Notes: generated from the sequence alone by a model not told the origin. A stretch of 64,000 bases of DNA from Distichodus sexfasciatus (GCA_032718565.1 JAVGVS010000683.1:1-64000), one strand, 5' to 3'. Numbered from the stretch's first letter, positions 10,206-20,442 are shown. Numbers and translations: made by a program.

Positions 10206-11285
10206 TGATAGGTCAGTAGGTGAGCTTGGAACAGATTTGTGTGTACTCTGGTGAAGTTAGATTGGCATTTTCTGACATTTCTGTGTTTTTTTTTTTACGC
10301 TGAAATAGGTGCCAACCAATTGATAAACAACATAATGCAAGTCTGGTTGAAGAAAAGAGCAATGTCAGTTTCTATGGTTTATTTTCTGACCTTTGCTCTT
10401 TTGTATTTTTTATGTATTTTCATTGTATTTCTTTGTATGAAAGGTTGTATATATGTGTAAAACATTACTTTCAGATGAGACTAAAGCAACATGCACCTCT
10501 GTACCAATCTCCTCTGTGATATTGTCATTTCCCTCTCTACTGGCTGATGGGTCATTTCATTGTCTCATTAATTGAAGTATTTGAGTAACGATTGTGTGCC
10601 GCAAGCACCGACATTTTAAATGGAAGTTCTAATTTACAAAAGTCAATTTCTTTTCTGCTCAGTTACAAACTGCCATTTTTATTGAAACTAGCGATCATCT
10701 CTTGTGCAAATTTGATTGCATGCTGATGTGTTAAAATATCAGCTAACTAGATTTTCATCAATTCTACAGTTTAATGTTAGACTATTTAAAAGTCCCAAAT
10801 TAAGAAAAAATACAAGAAGTTTTCTTTCTTAATTAACAGCTATCATTGTTGAATAGATTTGTAGAACTGTGTTAATTAATGGAGACAGATGTTGAGACAG
10901 TCGACTGTAATGAGGGAATAAACACACAGCAGTATAATATATAAGCAAAAAGTTGCATTTTTAGAGCCTTTCCTAAATACCTCTGGGAAGACTTTCAAGA
11001 GAGCTTGTGTCAGTTATGGGGGATCAAAATATTATTCTATTCAACTACTAATAACTTTTGTTGTGATATTTTGAGAATTTGTGAGATGGCAATTGCAAAG
11101 CTATTTTAAAAATACACACCAGCAAATAAAAAATTTAACATTTTCTAAACGTATGTGATATTTTCTAGCTGCACCCAATGTTCTAATTGTGGTTATATGG
11201 TAGTGAGCAGTTTGGGACAAGACCCTTATCTTGTGAATCTGTGGATTAATCAACATTTTTGTTTATATATAAACAGTCCAAACAA
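10206..11285. other. AT-rich spacer between array C blocks
   Basis: No array unit, SINE or exon-like frame is visible over about 1.1 kb. Open frame 10239-10460 plus is rich in Phe and Leu and lacks codon structure. The segment may be DNA inserted into, or retained between, two array blocks. Confidence 0.4.
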
Positions 11286-11715
11286 GTTTCCAGTTTCTAG
11301 TTTCCATTTCTAGCAACTGAGTTTCTAATTTTCTCTTCTTGAGGACAGAATTTCTAGCCTCTACTTCTTAAGGAATGAATCCTGAGTTTCCACTTCTAGC
11401 ATCATAAGTTTCTGGTCTCCACTTCAAGAGGACAGAGTTTCTAGTTTCTGTTTATATAGAACTGAGTTTCTAGTATCCACTTCCAGGGGAATGAATTTCT
11501 ACTTTCAACCTCTGGTGGTCAAGTTTCTAGTTTCCACTTCTAGAGAACTGCATTCCTAGTTTTCACTTTTGAAGGACTGAATTTTTAGTTTCCATTTCTA
11601 AAGGAAGTAATTCTTAGTGGCTGAATGTTTAGCTTTCCGTTTTAGAGGTCTGCATTTCTACTTTCTGGTTTTCACTTCTAGAGGACCGAATTTCTAGTTT
11701 CTATTACCTGTCTAC
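11286..11715 (+). repeat. Minisatellite array C, second block
   Basis: The same 30-bp unit as at 9755-10205 (GAGTTTCTAGTTTCCACTTC, AGAGGACTGAATTTCTAG). Around 13 units of variable length are present, diverged by substitutions and small indels. Confidence 0.85.
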
Positions 11716-12115
11716 AGAAACACTAAGAAACTAACATATAAAAGCCTTGGTGATGAGGCCCGTCATTTGCGCCCTTCCTCGAACACTCCCCTCTCTCATT
11801 TTTAAGCCCTAGCGATGGTGACGTGAGCGCCACATTGCCAAGTCGTTTGTCTCGAGGTTTGGTTTGATGTTGACAAACCACTCGACCTTCAGAGGCAGTG
11901 AAATGCCATCTAATTCATCAGCGCCGCCTGATTTCGTGCCTCTCATTTCGCCCGAGCGTTATGAAGTGTCCTGAAGAACACATTAGATTATAATGAAGCC
12001 ACTGCAAAAGGGCAAAATTACTTTGCGTTACGTTCACCGATCAAATGTGATGCAGCATCCATTTATTCAGGAGGCTTCTTCCCCCCTTTTCCTCATATGA
12101 ACGCTTGAATGCTAG
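11716..12115. other. Candidate conserved non-coding block
   Basis: After the array the sequence changes abruptly to balanced, repeat-free DNA that keeps CpG (TCAGCGCCGCCTG, CGCCCGAGCGTTATG) and AT-rich homeodomain-type cores such as TCTAATTCATC. Stops occur in all frames, so it is not an obvious exon. Conservation is inference from composition only. Confidence 0.3.
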
Positions 12116-12384
12116 TGAATACAAACTTCGGAAATAGTTTTTGGTTTTTGATTTTTTTTATTTCTGCCTATTTTTTGACAGGCCTCAGGGATTAAGCCAA
12201 ACTAAAATATATTACAGTTTATTGTAAAAAAAAATTTCATACAATATTTTTATATAAAATATTTCTACTATATATAGAATATATCAAGGTGTTTTACTAG
12301 AATTAGAACAACCAAATTGTCAAATGTCTGATTTTCTATGCTTTGCTTTATTGTCTTATTTTCATCCTTTCTTTGCAAATTCTA

Positions 12385-12450
12385 ATTGCTCAGCGCTTTG
12401 TGACCTCTGTCTGAGAAAAGCGTTTTATAAATAAACTTTACCTTAAACTG
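12385..12450 (+). mobile_element. LINE 3'-tail remnant
   Basis: The words CTCAGCGCTTTGTGACCTC, AAAGCGTTTTATAAATAAAC and TTTACCTTAAACT match the layout of a widespread fish non-LTR retrotransposon terminus (aagcgcttataaataaact, then a short tail repeat). Only the last 60 or so bases remain. Confidence 0.45.
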
Positions 12451-12599
12451 AGCTCAAAATAAATATAATAAACATGCAATTTTAATATAGAAATATATAT
12501 TTTTAAATATACTACACTATTCCAAATTGACAATTATTAGTGTAATGTAATTGGATTTAATCTGAGAGTGTATATAATGTATTTTATAATAGTCTATAA

Positions 12600-12925
12600 T
12601 GTCTATAAAGTCTACCTCGCAGTATAAAGAACCTCGCAGTGCGGCGCCCTCAAGGTTACTGCGTCTGTTTATCATTTGCATGATTGCATGAATGGAAATG
12701 GGTTTTGCAATAACACGCGAGGTCAGAAAAGTTTTCTCTGGATCTCATTTTCACAATCAAGCTTCTCCAGTGACAGTTTGGCGCTTAGCGTCTAGCGCTC
12801 GTCCTCCGTCAGACGCTAATCATGCGGCATTCTTATTCCACGTAGGTGATGATAATTGGACACTAATCATTCTTTTGTTCTCGTATCTTAATGATAAAAC
12901 TGCTCATTCTTCTTTGTTGCGATAG
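12600..12925. other. Candidate conserved non-coding block with octamer
   Basis: Low-repeat, CpG-retaining block. ATTTGCAT near 12674 matches the POU-family octamer, followed by ATGATTGCATGAATGG. Further AT cores GCTAATCATGC and GACACTAATCATTC follow near 12818 and 12865. The plus-strand open frame 12692-12925 has no family resemblance. Function as an enhancer is inference. Confidence 0.3.
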
Positions 12926-13428
12926 TGTTATGTTGCGACACTGCTAATGAAAGACTGCTGCTTAGTTTATGTAAAACAGCTGCTCGACTTAACCACTTTT
13001 GTTACAATATTTTTGTGAACTTGTCACTCAGCGATTGTGATGTTATTTTAAGAGAGACTAGTATAAAAAGAATTTTTCTTGTGTGCAATTTAACTAGCAA
13101 TTTAGCTACCAATTTATAGTTATTTAACTACAGCTTTGTGCTGTATTTTCATAATATGGTTTTTAAAAAATGTATGTTTTGAAGAAAGGATGCAAATATT
13201 GGAAGAAATAAATGTACAAATACAACATGAATATAAAATTAAACCATAAATATAAATATTAAACTATATGAGGTTGTTTTTAGCACTTTTGTAAAAATGC
13301 AAAAGTATGTAAAATTGTCACACTGTCACTTCTGAGAAAAGACAAATACTTTCAGTAGCCAACACAGCACAAAATTGATGCTTTGCAGCTGATATCACAC
13401 ACACGTCAACACTGTAGCCGCCACCATT
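12926..13428. other. No recognised feature
   Basis: AT-rich DNA leading into the inverted-repeat element. A short open frame at 12925-13119 plus has no recognisable domain. Confidence 0.4.
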
Positions 13429-13476
13429 GAGTACCGGGTATATCGAGTACTGTACTTGTGTCCAATGAAAATGAAG

Positions 13477-13548
<72 letters not shown>

Positions 13549-14183
13549 CATGTTGGACACAGTTTCTAATAATATGCTTTTAGCTGTTACCTGTCTGTTA
13601 ATGACAACCAACATGTCACTGAATTTCAGCAACTTAGTTACCAATAAACGTGCATCTCAGTGGCTGTGAAGAAAGCAACTATTCTTAAGTGAAGTTAAAG
13701 TAAAACTGTTAATACTACAAACAAAACGCCACACTTCAAATAAAATCTTAAAGCGTAAAGTGTTTACAGACAACAGCGCATAAGTTTGATACGTGTAAAC
13801 AGCTAAGAAGCTCGCTGGCGTGGAGGCTAGTTCACCTACCTTCTGTAATTCCAAAACTAGTTTACTCAAGACTAAATGGCCTTCACATCACTCTTACATC
13901 ACTCATCCCTCACTTTACCCACCTAACCCTGCTCTACAATCTGACAGATGATGATTTCACTTAGCCTAGCCTAGCCCTTTGCTGCGCTAACAACAGCCTA
14001 ATTGAAGTTAATGGCTTACAGGTAACGTTAGCTAGAGCATCAGCTGTCAGTCTGGAGAGGATTCGGTACTCACAATAGCGGCAACAAGGTCACATGAATG
14101 TGACGTCATCTGACTGATGAGCATGACAGATAGATATTTCATTTTCTTGGACACAAGCACAGTACTCAATATGCCTGGTACTC
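13429..14183. mobile_element. Inverted-repeat DNA element carrying (TATC)18
   Basis: The left terminus GAGTACCGGGTATATCGAG and about 40 further bases (TACTTGTGTCCAATGAAAAT, GAAGTATCTATC) are mirrored on the minus strand at 14127-14183 (GAGTACCAGGCATATTGAG, TGCTTGTGTCCAAGAAAATG, AAATATCTATCTG). Arms are about 57 bp and the element is 755 bp. The microsatellite sits exactly where the left arm reads TATCTATC. No transposase is evident and no target duplication is clear. Confidence 0.65.
13477..13548 (+). repeat. (TATC)18 microsatellite
   Basis: Seventy-two bases of perfect TATC repeat, followed by CATG. It lies inside the left terminal repeat of the 13429-14183 element, whose right arm still shows the unexpanded TATCTATCTG on the minus strand. 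Confidence 0.95.
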
Positions 14184-14341
14184 ATGAATTCTAATAAAAA
14201 CAAAGAATTAGTGTAAATATCAGCTAGTTTTACAGTTACACTGGGTATTTTGTAATTACAGTATTTTACTGTAAATATTAAATACATACTCTTGCTGTAA
14301 ATGTATTTGATAGCTGAAAAAGATCACACTACATCTATTCT

Positions 14342-14567
14342 GGGGCAGTCAGTAGTGTTACAGTTATGGCCTTCGCCCCATGATCATAAGGTCACCGGTT
14401 CGAATCCCAGTCCGGTAAAGGTACCACTGAGGTATTCATGAGCAAGGTGCCGTCCTCAAGCACGGTTTTCCAGGCATTTATTGCACGAATGGGTCAAATG
14501 GGTCATGTGCTTGTGGTGCACTGTGTGCTGTGCTGTGTTCACAATGACAAATAATCCCTCACTTAAT
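14342..14567 (+). mobile_element. SINE-A, plus, full length
   Basis: Starts GGGGCAGTCAGTAGTG and has a perfect B box, GGTTCGAATCC, at about 14397-14407. It lacks the CTGCCCACTGCTCC segment, reading GGCATTTATTGCACGAATGG instead, so it carries an internal deletion. Confidence 0.8.
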
Positions 14568-15210
14568 ATAAGCCAGTAAATAAAGGGTTAGAAAAATGCT
14601 GAAAAGTGTGCAAGATCTCTTGAGGTTAATGCAGATTTGTTGATGTTTGTGCTCAATATTCATCGTGAGGAGATGGAACACCTCGTCCTGGCGGCTGGGT
14701 TAGCATCTGACTGTGATGGTTAAAATGAAATGAGGAACAAAAGTTTACAAAAATGCCTCATTTAACAGGGCAAAGTGTGTACTGTCATTTCTCTGTTGCA
14801 ATCACGTTGGTGGAAAATCATTTAGTTTGAAGGTTGGAATGAGTAAAAAGCGAGACGGAGTTGATGTTGATGCGGATCTTTTCAGGTTTATGTTCAACTC
14901 CCTGTAGGTTTTGAGTAAGTCTGGTTTCTCAGCACAAATGCGGCTGCTGCTTTAAAGCGGATATGTAGAGAGGTGAAGGATCTAACTTTCCTCAAATAAT
15001 CAGTTCTGAACTCCAAATTTGCTGCAAGTGGAGGAGCACAATGTGTTTGCAGTGCAGTGTGTGTTCAAATAATCACTCACTCACAATTAGGACTTGGCAA
15101 TTAACCAGACTCAGTGCCACAGGTGTACGAGCAGGTAGCCACGCAGACTCCATTTACACACATTTGTGGAACAAACGGCTCGTTCTGAAGAGGTCAGTGA
15201 CTTCAAATTA
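14568..15210. other. No recognised feature
   Basis: Unique-looking DNA with several G-rich gatgttgatg words near 14860. A short SINE-A-like tail (GTGTGTTCAAATAATCACTC) lies near 15056-15080. Confidence 0.4.
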
Positions 15211-15395
15211 GGGGCAGTTGGTAACATAATGGTTAGGGAGTTCACCCTGTAATCGAAAGGTCACCAGTTTGAATCCCAGACTGGTAGGTACTCATGAGCA
15301 AGGCACCATCCCCAAGCCCTGCTCCCCGGGTGCTGCCCACATTAGCTGCCCACTGCTCTTTCATGGATCGGTCACAATCAAATGTTAGCTCTGCA
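15211..15395 (+). mobile_element. SINE-A, plus, 3'-truncated
   Basis: Head GGGGCAGTTGGTAACATAAT and the B-box region AGTTTGAATCCCAGACTGG are clear. The copy ends around AGCTCTGCATAG, where the next fragment starts. Confidence 0.8.
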
Positions 15396-15417
15396 TAGTA
15401 GTGGGCAGCTACTATGT

Positions 15418-15505
15418 ACAGGTGGCATGAAGGCGCCTCACAGCGAGAAGGTCCTGGGTTCGAACACCGAGTCTGCCGTAGGGACTTTCTATGCTCTCCT
15501 CGTGT
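15418..15505 (+). mobile_element. SINE-B head fragment
   Basis: CAGGTGGCATGAAGGCG, then CTCACAGCGAGAAGGTCCTG with B box GGGTTCGAACACCGAG, and TATGCTCTCCTCGTGTTG. The 3' half has been replaced by a SINE-A insertion at 15507. Confidence 0.65.
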
Positions 15506-15506
15506 T

Positions 15507-15723
15507 GGGGCAGCTGGTGGTGTAAGGGTAGGGTGTTCGCCCCGTGATCAGAAGGTTGCAGGTTCAAATCCAGGGTCGGTAAAGTTACCACTGAGGTACT
15601 CATGAGCAAGGTCCCCAAGCACTGCTCCCTGGGTGCTGCCCACTGCTCCTTCACGGATGGGTTAAATACAGAGATCACATGTGGTTGTGGTTTGTTCACA
15701 ATGACAAATAATCACTCACTTTC
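15507..15723 (+). mobile_element. SINE-A, plus
   Basis: Starts GGGGCAGCTGGTGGTGTAAG with B-box region AGGTTCAAATCCAGGG and ends ACAATGACAAATAATCACTC. It lies directly inside the SINE-B remnant, so it is the younger of the two. Confidence 0.85.
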
Positions 15724-15727
15724 TCAC

Positions 15728-15822
15728 ATGGGCAGCATCCGGGGAGCACTGCATGGGGACAGTACCTTGCTCATGAGTACCTCAGTAGTACCTTTACCGC
15801 TTGAGGTTTCAAACCTGATCAC
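15728..15822 (-). mobile_element. SINE-A fragment, minus
   Basis: GGGCAGCATCCGGGGAGCAC through TTGCTCATGAGTACCTCAG to a decayed B box (GAGGTTTCAAACC). It lies tail-to-tail with the preceding plus copy. Confidence 0.75.
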
Positions 15823-15916
15823 ACTTGTGTTTGCAGGTTTGTGTGTGTGCATACACATTTTTTTGTGAGTGTTCTGATGCTTGTTCGTCAACAGAATTGC
15901 GTCTGTAACCCTAACC

Positions 15917-16013
15917 CTAGGGCACTTGGTAGTGTAAGAGTTAGGTGTTCGTCCTGTGATTAGAAGGTCACCGGTTTGAATCCCAGACCAGTAAAGTTAC
16001 CACTGAGGTACCT
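15917..16013 (+). mobile_element. SINE-A head fragment, plus
   Basis: AGGGCACTTGGTAGTGTAAG, B box CCGGTTTGAATCCCAGACC, then ACCACTGAGGTACC and an abrupt end in pyrimidine-rich DNA. The A and B boxes look usable. Confidence 0.75.
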
Positions 16014-16014
16014 T

Positions 16015-16225
16015 CAGTTCATTCATTCATTCGTTCATTCTCTCTTTTTATTTATTTCTTTTTCTCTCTTTTATTTTCTCTCTCTCTCTCTTTCTTTCTT
16101 CCTTCTTTCCCCCCACACTCTCTCTCCCCATCTACCTCCTCTACAAGATTAATGCTGTTTGTGCTGCTGTATGCTAATGAGAGACGTGTGTGTGTGTGTG
16201 TGTTTGTGTGTGTGTGTTTGGTAGT
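16015..16225 (+). repeat. TTCA, TC and TG simple repeats
   Basis: TTCATTCATTCATTCGTTCATTC is followed by a TC-rich tract (16060-16140) and a TG run (16187-16220). The whole stretch is low complexity. Confidence 0.8.
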
Positions 16226-16394
16226 GGATGTGGTGAAATATGGCTCTCCTCTCTAAACGCTTGCGTCGTTCAATAACCTATTAAAGCTGAATCACAGATA
16301 AGTTGGAGCGCATCAGCAAAGCAATCTGAGATCCGCACTGACATTGATCCGGGAGGAAGAGGAGCTGATGGCACACATTAACACCCCCGCCCCG

Positions 16395-16845
16395 CCACAG
16401 AGAGAGAGAGAGAGAGATGGGAGGATGAGGCTGAGGGTGAGGAAGAGGAAGAGGGCAAGAGTAAGGAGGAATATGAAGATGAAGGTGGGGCGGAAAGGAG
16501 GGCAAAGAGGAAGCTGAAGTGAAGATGAAGGAAAAGAAGAGAGTGAGGACAAAGGTGAGGAAGAACGTGAGGACGAAGGTGAAGAGAAGAAGAGGGCAAT
16601 AGTGAGAAAGAGAGTAAAGATGAGGATAAAGGTGAGGAAGAGGGTGATGATAAGGATAAAGGTGAGGAAGAGGGTGATGATGAGGATAAAGGTGAGGAAG
16701 AGGGTGATGATGAGGATAAGCGTGAGGATGTGGATAAAGGTGAGGAAGAGGGTGATGTGGATAAGGCTGAGGAAGAGGGTGAGGATGAGGATAAGGGTAA
16801 AGAAGAGGATAATGTGAGGAAGAGGGTGATGATGCACACATACTA
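16395..16845 (+). repeat. Minisatellite array E, purine-rich 30-bp unit
   Basis: GA-rich sequence resolves at 16600-16800 into a unit of about 30 bp, GATAAAGGTGAGGAAGAGGG plus TGATGATGAG. Frames encode either basic (MRIKVRKRV) or acidic (DKGEEEGDDE) repeats, and the minus strand encodes Ser/Pro/Leu. None is a plausible protein, since the coding potential follows from the repeat length being divisible by three. Confidence 0.85.
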
Positions 16846-16939
16846 ACTGGGTGAGGAGTTATTTATCACAGCTAATGGTGAATTTGTTAAACAATTAATA
16901 AATAACAAATCATTTTAAAAATGGTGGCACAGTTGCGCT

Positions 16940-17585
16940 GCTTTTCTGAATTTACAAAATCAAATTTTCATGGCACATTAAGCTGTGTTTTTCTAAATTA
17001 GTGATGTAAAGTTTAATAGTTTTTCTGAATTAACAAAGTTTCCATTGGATAAAATTCTACAGTGTTACATATTAATCAACAAGGTAAAGGAAAAATGAGG
17101 GTTTTTATGATTGTGTTTATGAATGAACAAGATAAAATGTGGACAAAAATAAATGAATGATACAACATTTTCATGGGGAATTTTTACTGTTCATTGTTAA
17201 GGTGAAAAATCTGAATCTGAATGAACAAGATAAAGTTTCTCTGTCCTTGCGTCCATAGTTCCCGGGATAGGCACCAGATCCCGCGGCCCCAGGTAGATTA
17301 CGCGGTTCGGATAATGCCTGAATGAATGCATGAATTAATGAGATAAAGTTTCCATGGGGGAAATTTGCTCTGACTTTCCTGAATTAACCAGATCCAGAGT
17401 CCATAAGTAAATGTTATTTTTCTGAATTAACAATATAATATTTTCATGGAGAGGACAACTGCTGTTTTGCTGAATAAAAAGTTGTAATGGGGAAAATAAT
17501 GATGTGCTGTTTTTCAAAATAACTGAAGTATTTATGTATTCATAGATTAAATGTGTAAAAAATATCTGTGTAGTTTTTCTGAATT
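16940..17585 (+). repeat. Minisatellite array I, first half
   Basis: Loose tandem unit of about 55-60 bp: TTTTTCTGAATTAACAAGAT, AAAGTTTTCATGG, GGAAAATTTGCTG. About nine units are present, heavily diverged. It is continued at 18701-19265 after a transposon nest. Confidence 0.7.
17235..17332 (+). mobile_element. SINE-B tail fragment, plus
   Basis: TCCATAGTTCCCGGGATAGG, CACCAGATCCCGCGGCCCC and GCGGTTCGGATAATGCC with a TGAATGAATG end match the sense 3' end of SINE-B. It sits inside array I. Confidence 0.5.
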
Positions 17586-17809
17586 AAGGGCTTGTTTATG
17601 TGGATATTTTTACAAATGCATATTTCTCATACATTTGGGGCTTTAATTTACATGTAAATGGAGTTTTAGCAACCTCAAAGGCATAATTTTTTAAAACGCC
17701 CTCCAAAGTAAAGATTTTTCAAAACGCTGGATTCTGTGGATACGTGTAAACGAGTAAACGTTGTCTTAAAACGATGACGTGTTAAGTTTTATTGTGTGCG
17801 TGCCTTTTA

Positions 17810-18468
17810 GGGCCTGTGTCCACCAAACACATTTTTTGCGCTGAGAGCAGTCAACACCACACTGCCAGAGCGCTTTCTCTGCGCTTGTTGCTAAGCTACC
17901 AAAAGCATCATCGGCCACGTCTGCGTTAGTTCCTATTTCATGTAAACATTGTAAGGTGTTGCTCTGAGATGGGCAGTTTAGCCGACATAAAAGAGATTAT
18001 CTTTACACTGGAGAGAAATGGCATCGTGGTGTTAGCGGCAGTGTTTGAACTGGACACTCACATGTGTTGGAGACGTAGAGACTGGGTGCAGGAGATAAAC
18101 CGTGCAGGAGAACAGCTGGGAGAGTAGCACCGATTAGGGGTTTGATCACATCATTGTAGTTTTTTTATTCAAACTGTGTAAATAAAGCCAAAATAAGCTT
18201 CTCCAGCTGCTCCAGATACACCACCATTTGTAGTGAGTTCTTGATGTGTATGTCCCGCCCCTTCCTCTATTTTGATTGGCTAGCAGGAGAGAAGTGACGT
18301 TGATGGATTTCAACTTGAAGTGCTATGAGCGCTGCGGTAATAAACCATCTCCACTGTCATCTGTTTCTCCACCGAAGGTGCTTAGCGGTCTGAATGCTGA
18401 AGCTCATTAGATTTGTATCAAAAATAGTTGCTGCCAACGCAAGAAACATGTTTGGTGGACACAGGCCC
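17810..18468 (+). mobile_element. PIF/Harbinger MITE, copy 1
   Basis: Terminal inverted repeats GGGCCTGTGTCCACCAAAC (left) and GTTTGGTGGACACAGGCCC (right) are perfect over 19 bases. The 659-bp element contains a 52-codon remnant of a nuclease N terminus at 17969-18127 and the word CCTCTATTTTGATTGGCTAG. Left flank TTA and right flank AAG do not give a perfect 3-bp duplication. It is nested inside element N. Confidence 0.8.
17969..18127 (+). pseudogene. Harbinger nuclease N-terminal stub (52 codons)
   Basis: The frame starts at an ATG (17969) and stops at TAG (18125-18127). It includes CWRRRDWVQEINRAGEQLGE, matching the common Harbinger nuclease N-terminal layout in which a basic/aromatic run (RRRxW) precedes a GxYH step. 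Here the codon expected for Tyr is the TAG stop, and the next codons, HRL, still follow the family pattern. The catalytic DDE region is absent. It is a fragment retained inside a non-autonomous element, not a gene. The family assignment is from memory of the pattern. Confidence 0.55.
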
Positions 18469-18700
18469 AAGTGACCATGGTAACCATGAAGACAGCTGCT
18501 GCATCGTGATCCACGCTAGACATGTCGCCTGCTATTCACTGACGGAGAAAAACATGATGCAGGAAGTGGTAAACATTGGAGTTTGGAATCATTTTGTGTT
18601 TTAGTGTGTACCGCGATTATTGTAACTGAATGTCATGTAAACAACATTTTAAAAGAAACGTATAAAAAATGTGTTTATAAAAATGTGTAAACAGGGTCTT

Positions 18701-19265
18701 AATTTTGGGGAAAAACCAACAAGATAAATCACGAGGAAATAAATCAGTCTGAACTAATGAGAAAACGTTCATGAGGAAAATTTGCTCAAATATTCTGAAT
18801 TAATGAAGTAAAGATTACATGGAATAAAATTAGGAGGATTTTCTGAATTAACAAGATGCAGTTTTCATGAAGAAAAATGTTGTGCTGTTCTAAATTAACA
18901 TGACAAATGTTCTATGGAAAATTTAACTCCCCACATTATTCTACCCATTCTGATGTGGAAAAATGTATGCACTATATTCCATAATAAATGAAATATTTAT
19001 TTACTGATAGTTTAAATGTGTAAAAAAAAATCTGTGCAGTTCCTCTGAAGTAGTTCTGGGGAGAAAATCAGCACTATATTTATGAATGAACAAGATAAAT
19101 CATGAGCAAATAAATCACTCTGAATTAACGAGATAAAGCGTTCATGAGGAAAATTTGCTTGAATATTCTGAATTAATGAGGTAAAGTTTGAATGGAGTAA
19201 ATTTTGTTTGATTTTCTGAATAAACGAGATGCAGTGTTCATGAGTAAATGCGTTGTTCTGGAGTA
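18701..19265 (+). repeat. Minisatellite array I, second half
   Basis: Resumes after the transposon nest with AACAAGATAAATCACGAGG and TTCATGAGGAAAATTTGCT. Around eight units. AACAAGATAAATCA recurs at 18718 and 19091, suggesting a higher-order duplication of about 370 bp within the block. Confidence 0.7.
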
Positions 19266-19678
19266 AGGAGATGAATGTGCTTGTGTTGTGAGCTGCGGGA
19301 GAGGCGTAGGGTTATCACAGCGCATCGTGTAACCGCAGCTCGTTCTCTCTCACAGCTCCATCTCTCTCTTTCTTCTCTCATTTTTCTTTTCTCTTTTTCC
19401 CTCGTTGTTGATCATTTTTCACTCGGCTGCTTGATTGTGAGACAAATGGAAGTCGTGTGGAAGTCTCACTTCCAGAGTGATCGATTGGACGCTGCCTCCT
19501 TCCTTTTGTTTTTCCTCTCTGCTAATTTGTTTTTCCTCCAAGTTTGCAGAATGAAATGTGTTTTATGATCAGACTGTTTAGTTTCTTATTGACATTTAAC
19601 ATCAATTTAAGCAGTGCTGGAGAAGCTGCTTGCAAACAGTACCTACTTTGAGCTCCACTACCAGCTGCTGTTTAAGGG
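19266..19678. other. Low-repeat, TC-rich DNA
   Basis: The open frame 19275-19568 plus (97 codons) covers a CTCTCTTTC tract and a Leu/Phe-rich run. It has no family resemblance and no splice or start context. I regard it as chance. Confidence 0.4.
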
Positions 19679-19679
19679 T

Positions 19680-19990
19680 CGGTTTACACATATGCAGATA
19701 TTTTTATAAATGCATATTATTTTGATATGCTTATAATTTTTGTTATTGTTTTTACATGACATTCAGTTTAAAAATCTCGGTACACACTAAACACAAAATG
19801 AATCCAAACTCCAATATTTACCACGTGTCTGCATCATGTTTTTCTCCGACAGTGAATAGCAGGCGACATGTCTAGTGTGGATCACGATGCAGTGGCCTTC
19901 TTCATGGTTACCTCTGTCTTCCTAGCCAATCAAAATAGAGTAAGCGTTTTTTTATCCCCCACGGCACCGCCTTGACTAACCGTTTTTTCG
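19680..19990 (-). mobile_element. DNA element N, partial second copy
   Basis: Starts GGTCGGTTTACACATATGC and runs through TTTACATGACATTCAG, CGGTACACACTAAACACAAA, GAATAGCAGGCGACATGTCT and GTGGATCACGATGCAG, all reverse complements of 18480-18700. The far end reads GCCAATCAAAATAGAG, a word also found in the Harbinger MITE, then decays. No second terminus is visible. Confidence 0.6.
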
Positions 19991-20038
19991 GCAGGAAGCA
20001 TTGATTTTTAGGAGATATAGAAGTAGATACTTATAGTA

Positions 20039-20215
20039 TCTGAGGTATTCATGAGCAAGGTACTGTCCACACACCATTCCCCAGGTGCTGCCCATGTCAG
20101 CTGCCCACTGCTCCTTCATGGATGGGTCAAATGCAGAGGTCACTTTTCGGTTGTGGCGTGCTGTAGTGTTAGCTGTGCCGTCTTCACAATGACAAATAAT
20201 TACTCACTTTCAGTC
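20039..20215 (+). mobile_element. SINE-A, plus, head missing
   Basis: Starts at TCTGAGGTATTCATGAGC and ends GACAAATAATTACTCAC. The tRNA-like head is absent, so it is 5'-truncated. Confidence 0.8.
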
Positions 20216-20324
20216 ATCGACTTCACTTTGCTCTGGAGCATGTTTTAAATATTGAGGTTTAAAAGCATTACAGCTATGAGTTTAAAGTGTAGCAGAGTAA
20301 CATAAAGTGTGGAGTAACATTCTC

Positions 20325-20442
20325 TCTGGATCACGACCCTGGGGTTAAGAATCTTGTTTAGGAGCCCAGTAATGATGATGCTTGGGACAGGATTTGAACC
20401 ACAACCTCCTTGCGCACTCATGTAATATGACTTGTTAATTTG
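20325..20442 (-). mobile_element. SINE-C fragment, minus
   Basis: GGGGTTAAGAATCTTGTTTAGG, then antisense B box GGATTTGAACCACAACCTCC. In sense this reads as a tRNA-like head followed by GAGCAAGACCCTTAACCCC, the SINE-C plan. Confidence 0.5.

Larger units (their letters stand above)
17586..18700. mobile_element. DNA element N (outer), split by a Harbinger MITE
   Basis: Left end AAGGGCTTGTTTATGTGG and right end TGTGTAAACAGGGTCTT are inverted relatives; both continue into TTTTTATAAA-type words. The 3' flank 18469-18700 is repeated in reverse at 19730-19915, which defines the family. AATT is present at both outer edges, a possible but weak target duplication. No transposase frame; superfamily uncertain. 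Confidence 0.6.

Noticed and set aside
14342..14420. Possible tRNA gene (A and B boxes at tRNA spacing)
   Set aside because: The cloverleaf arms do not pair and the sequence continues into the SINE-A body, repeated over 25 times in the window. It is a SINE head.
15906..15920. Telomere-like CCCTAA repeat
   Set aside because: Only two units (TAACCCTAACCCTAG), inside SINE-dense DNA. Too short to be an interstitial telomere.
16281..16841. Three overlapping minus-strand frames of 153-186 codons
   Set aside because: They come from the 30-bp GA-rich minisatellite. The products are His/Pro, Leu/Ile or Ser repeats, with no domain.
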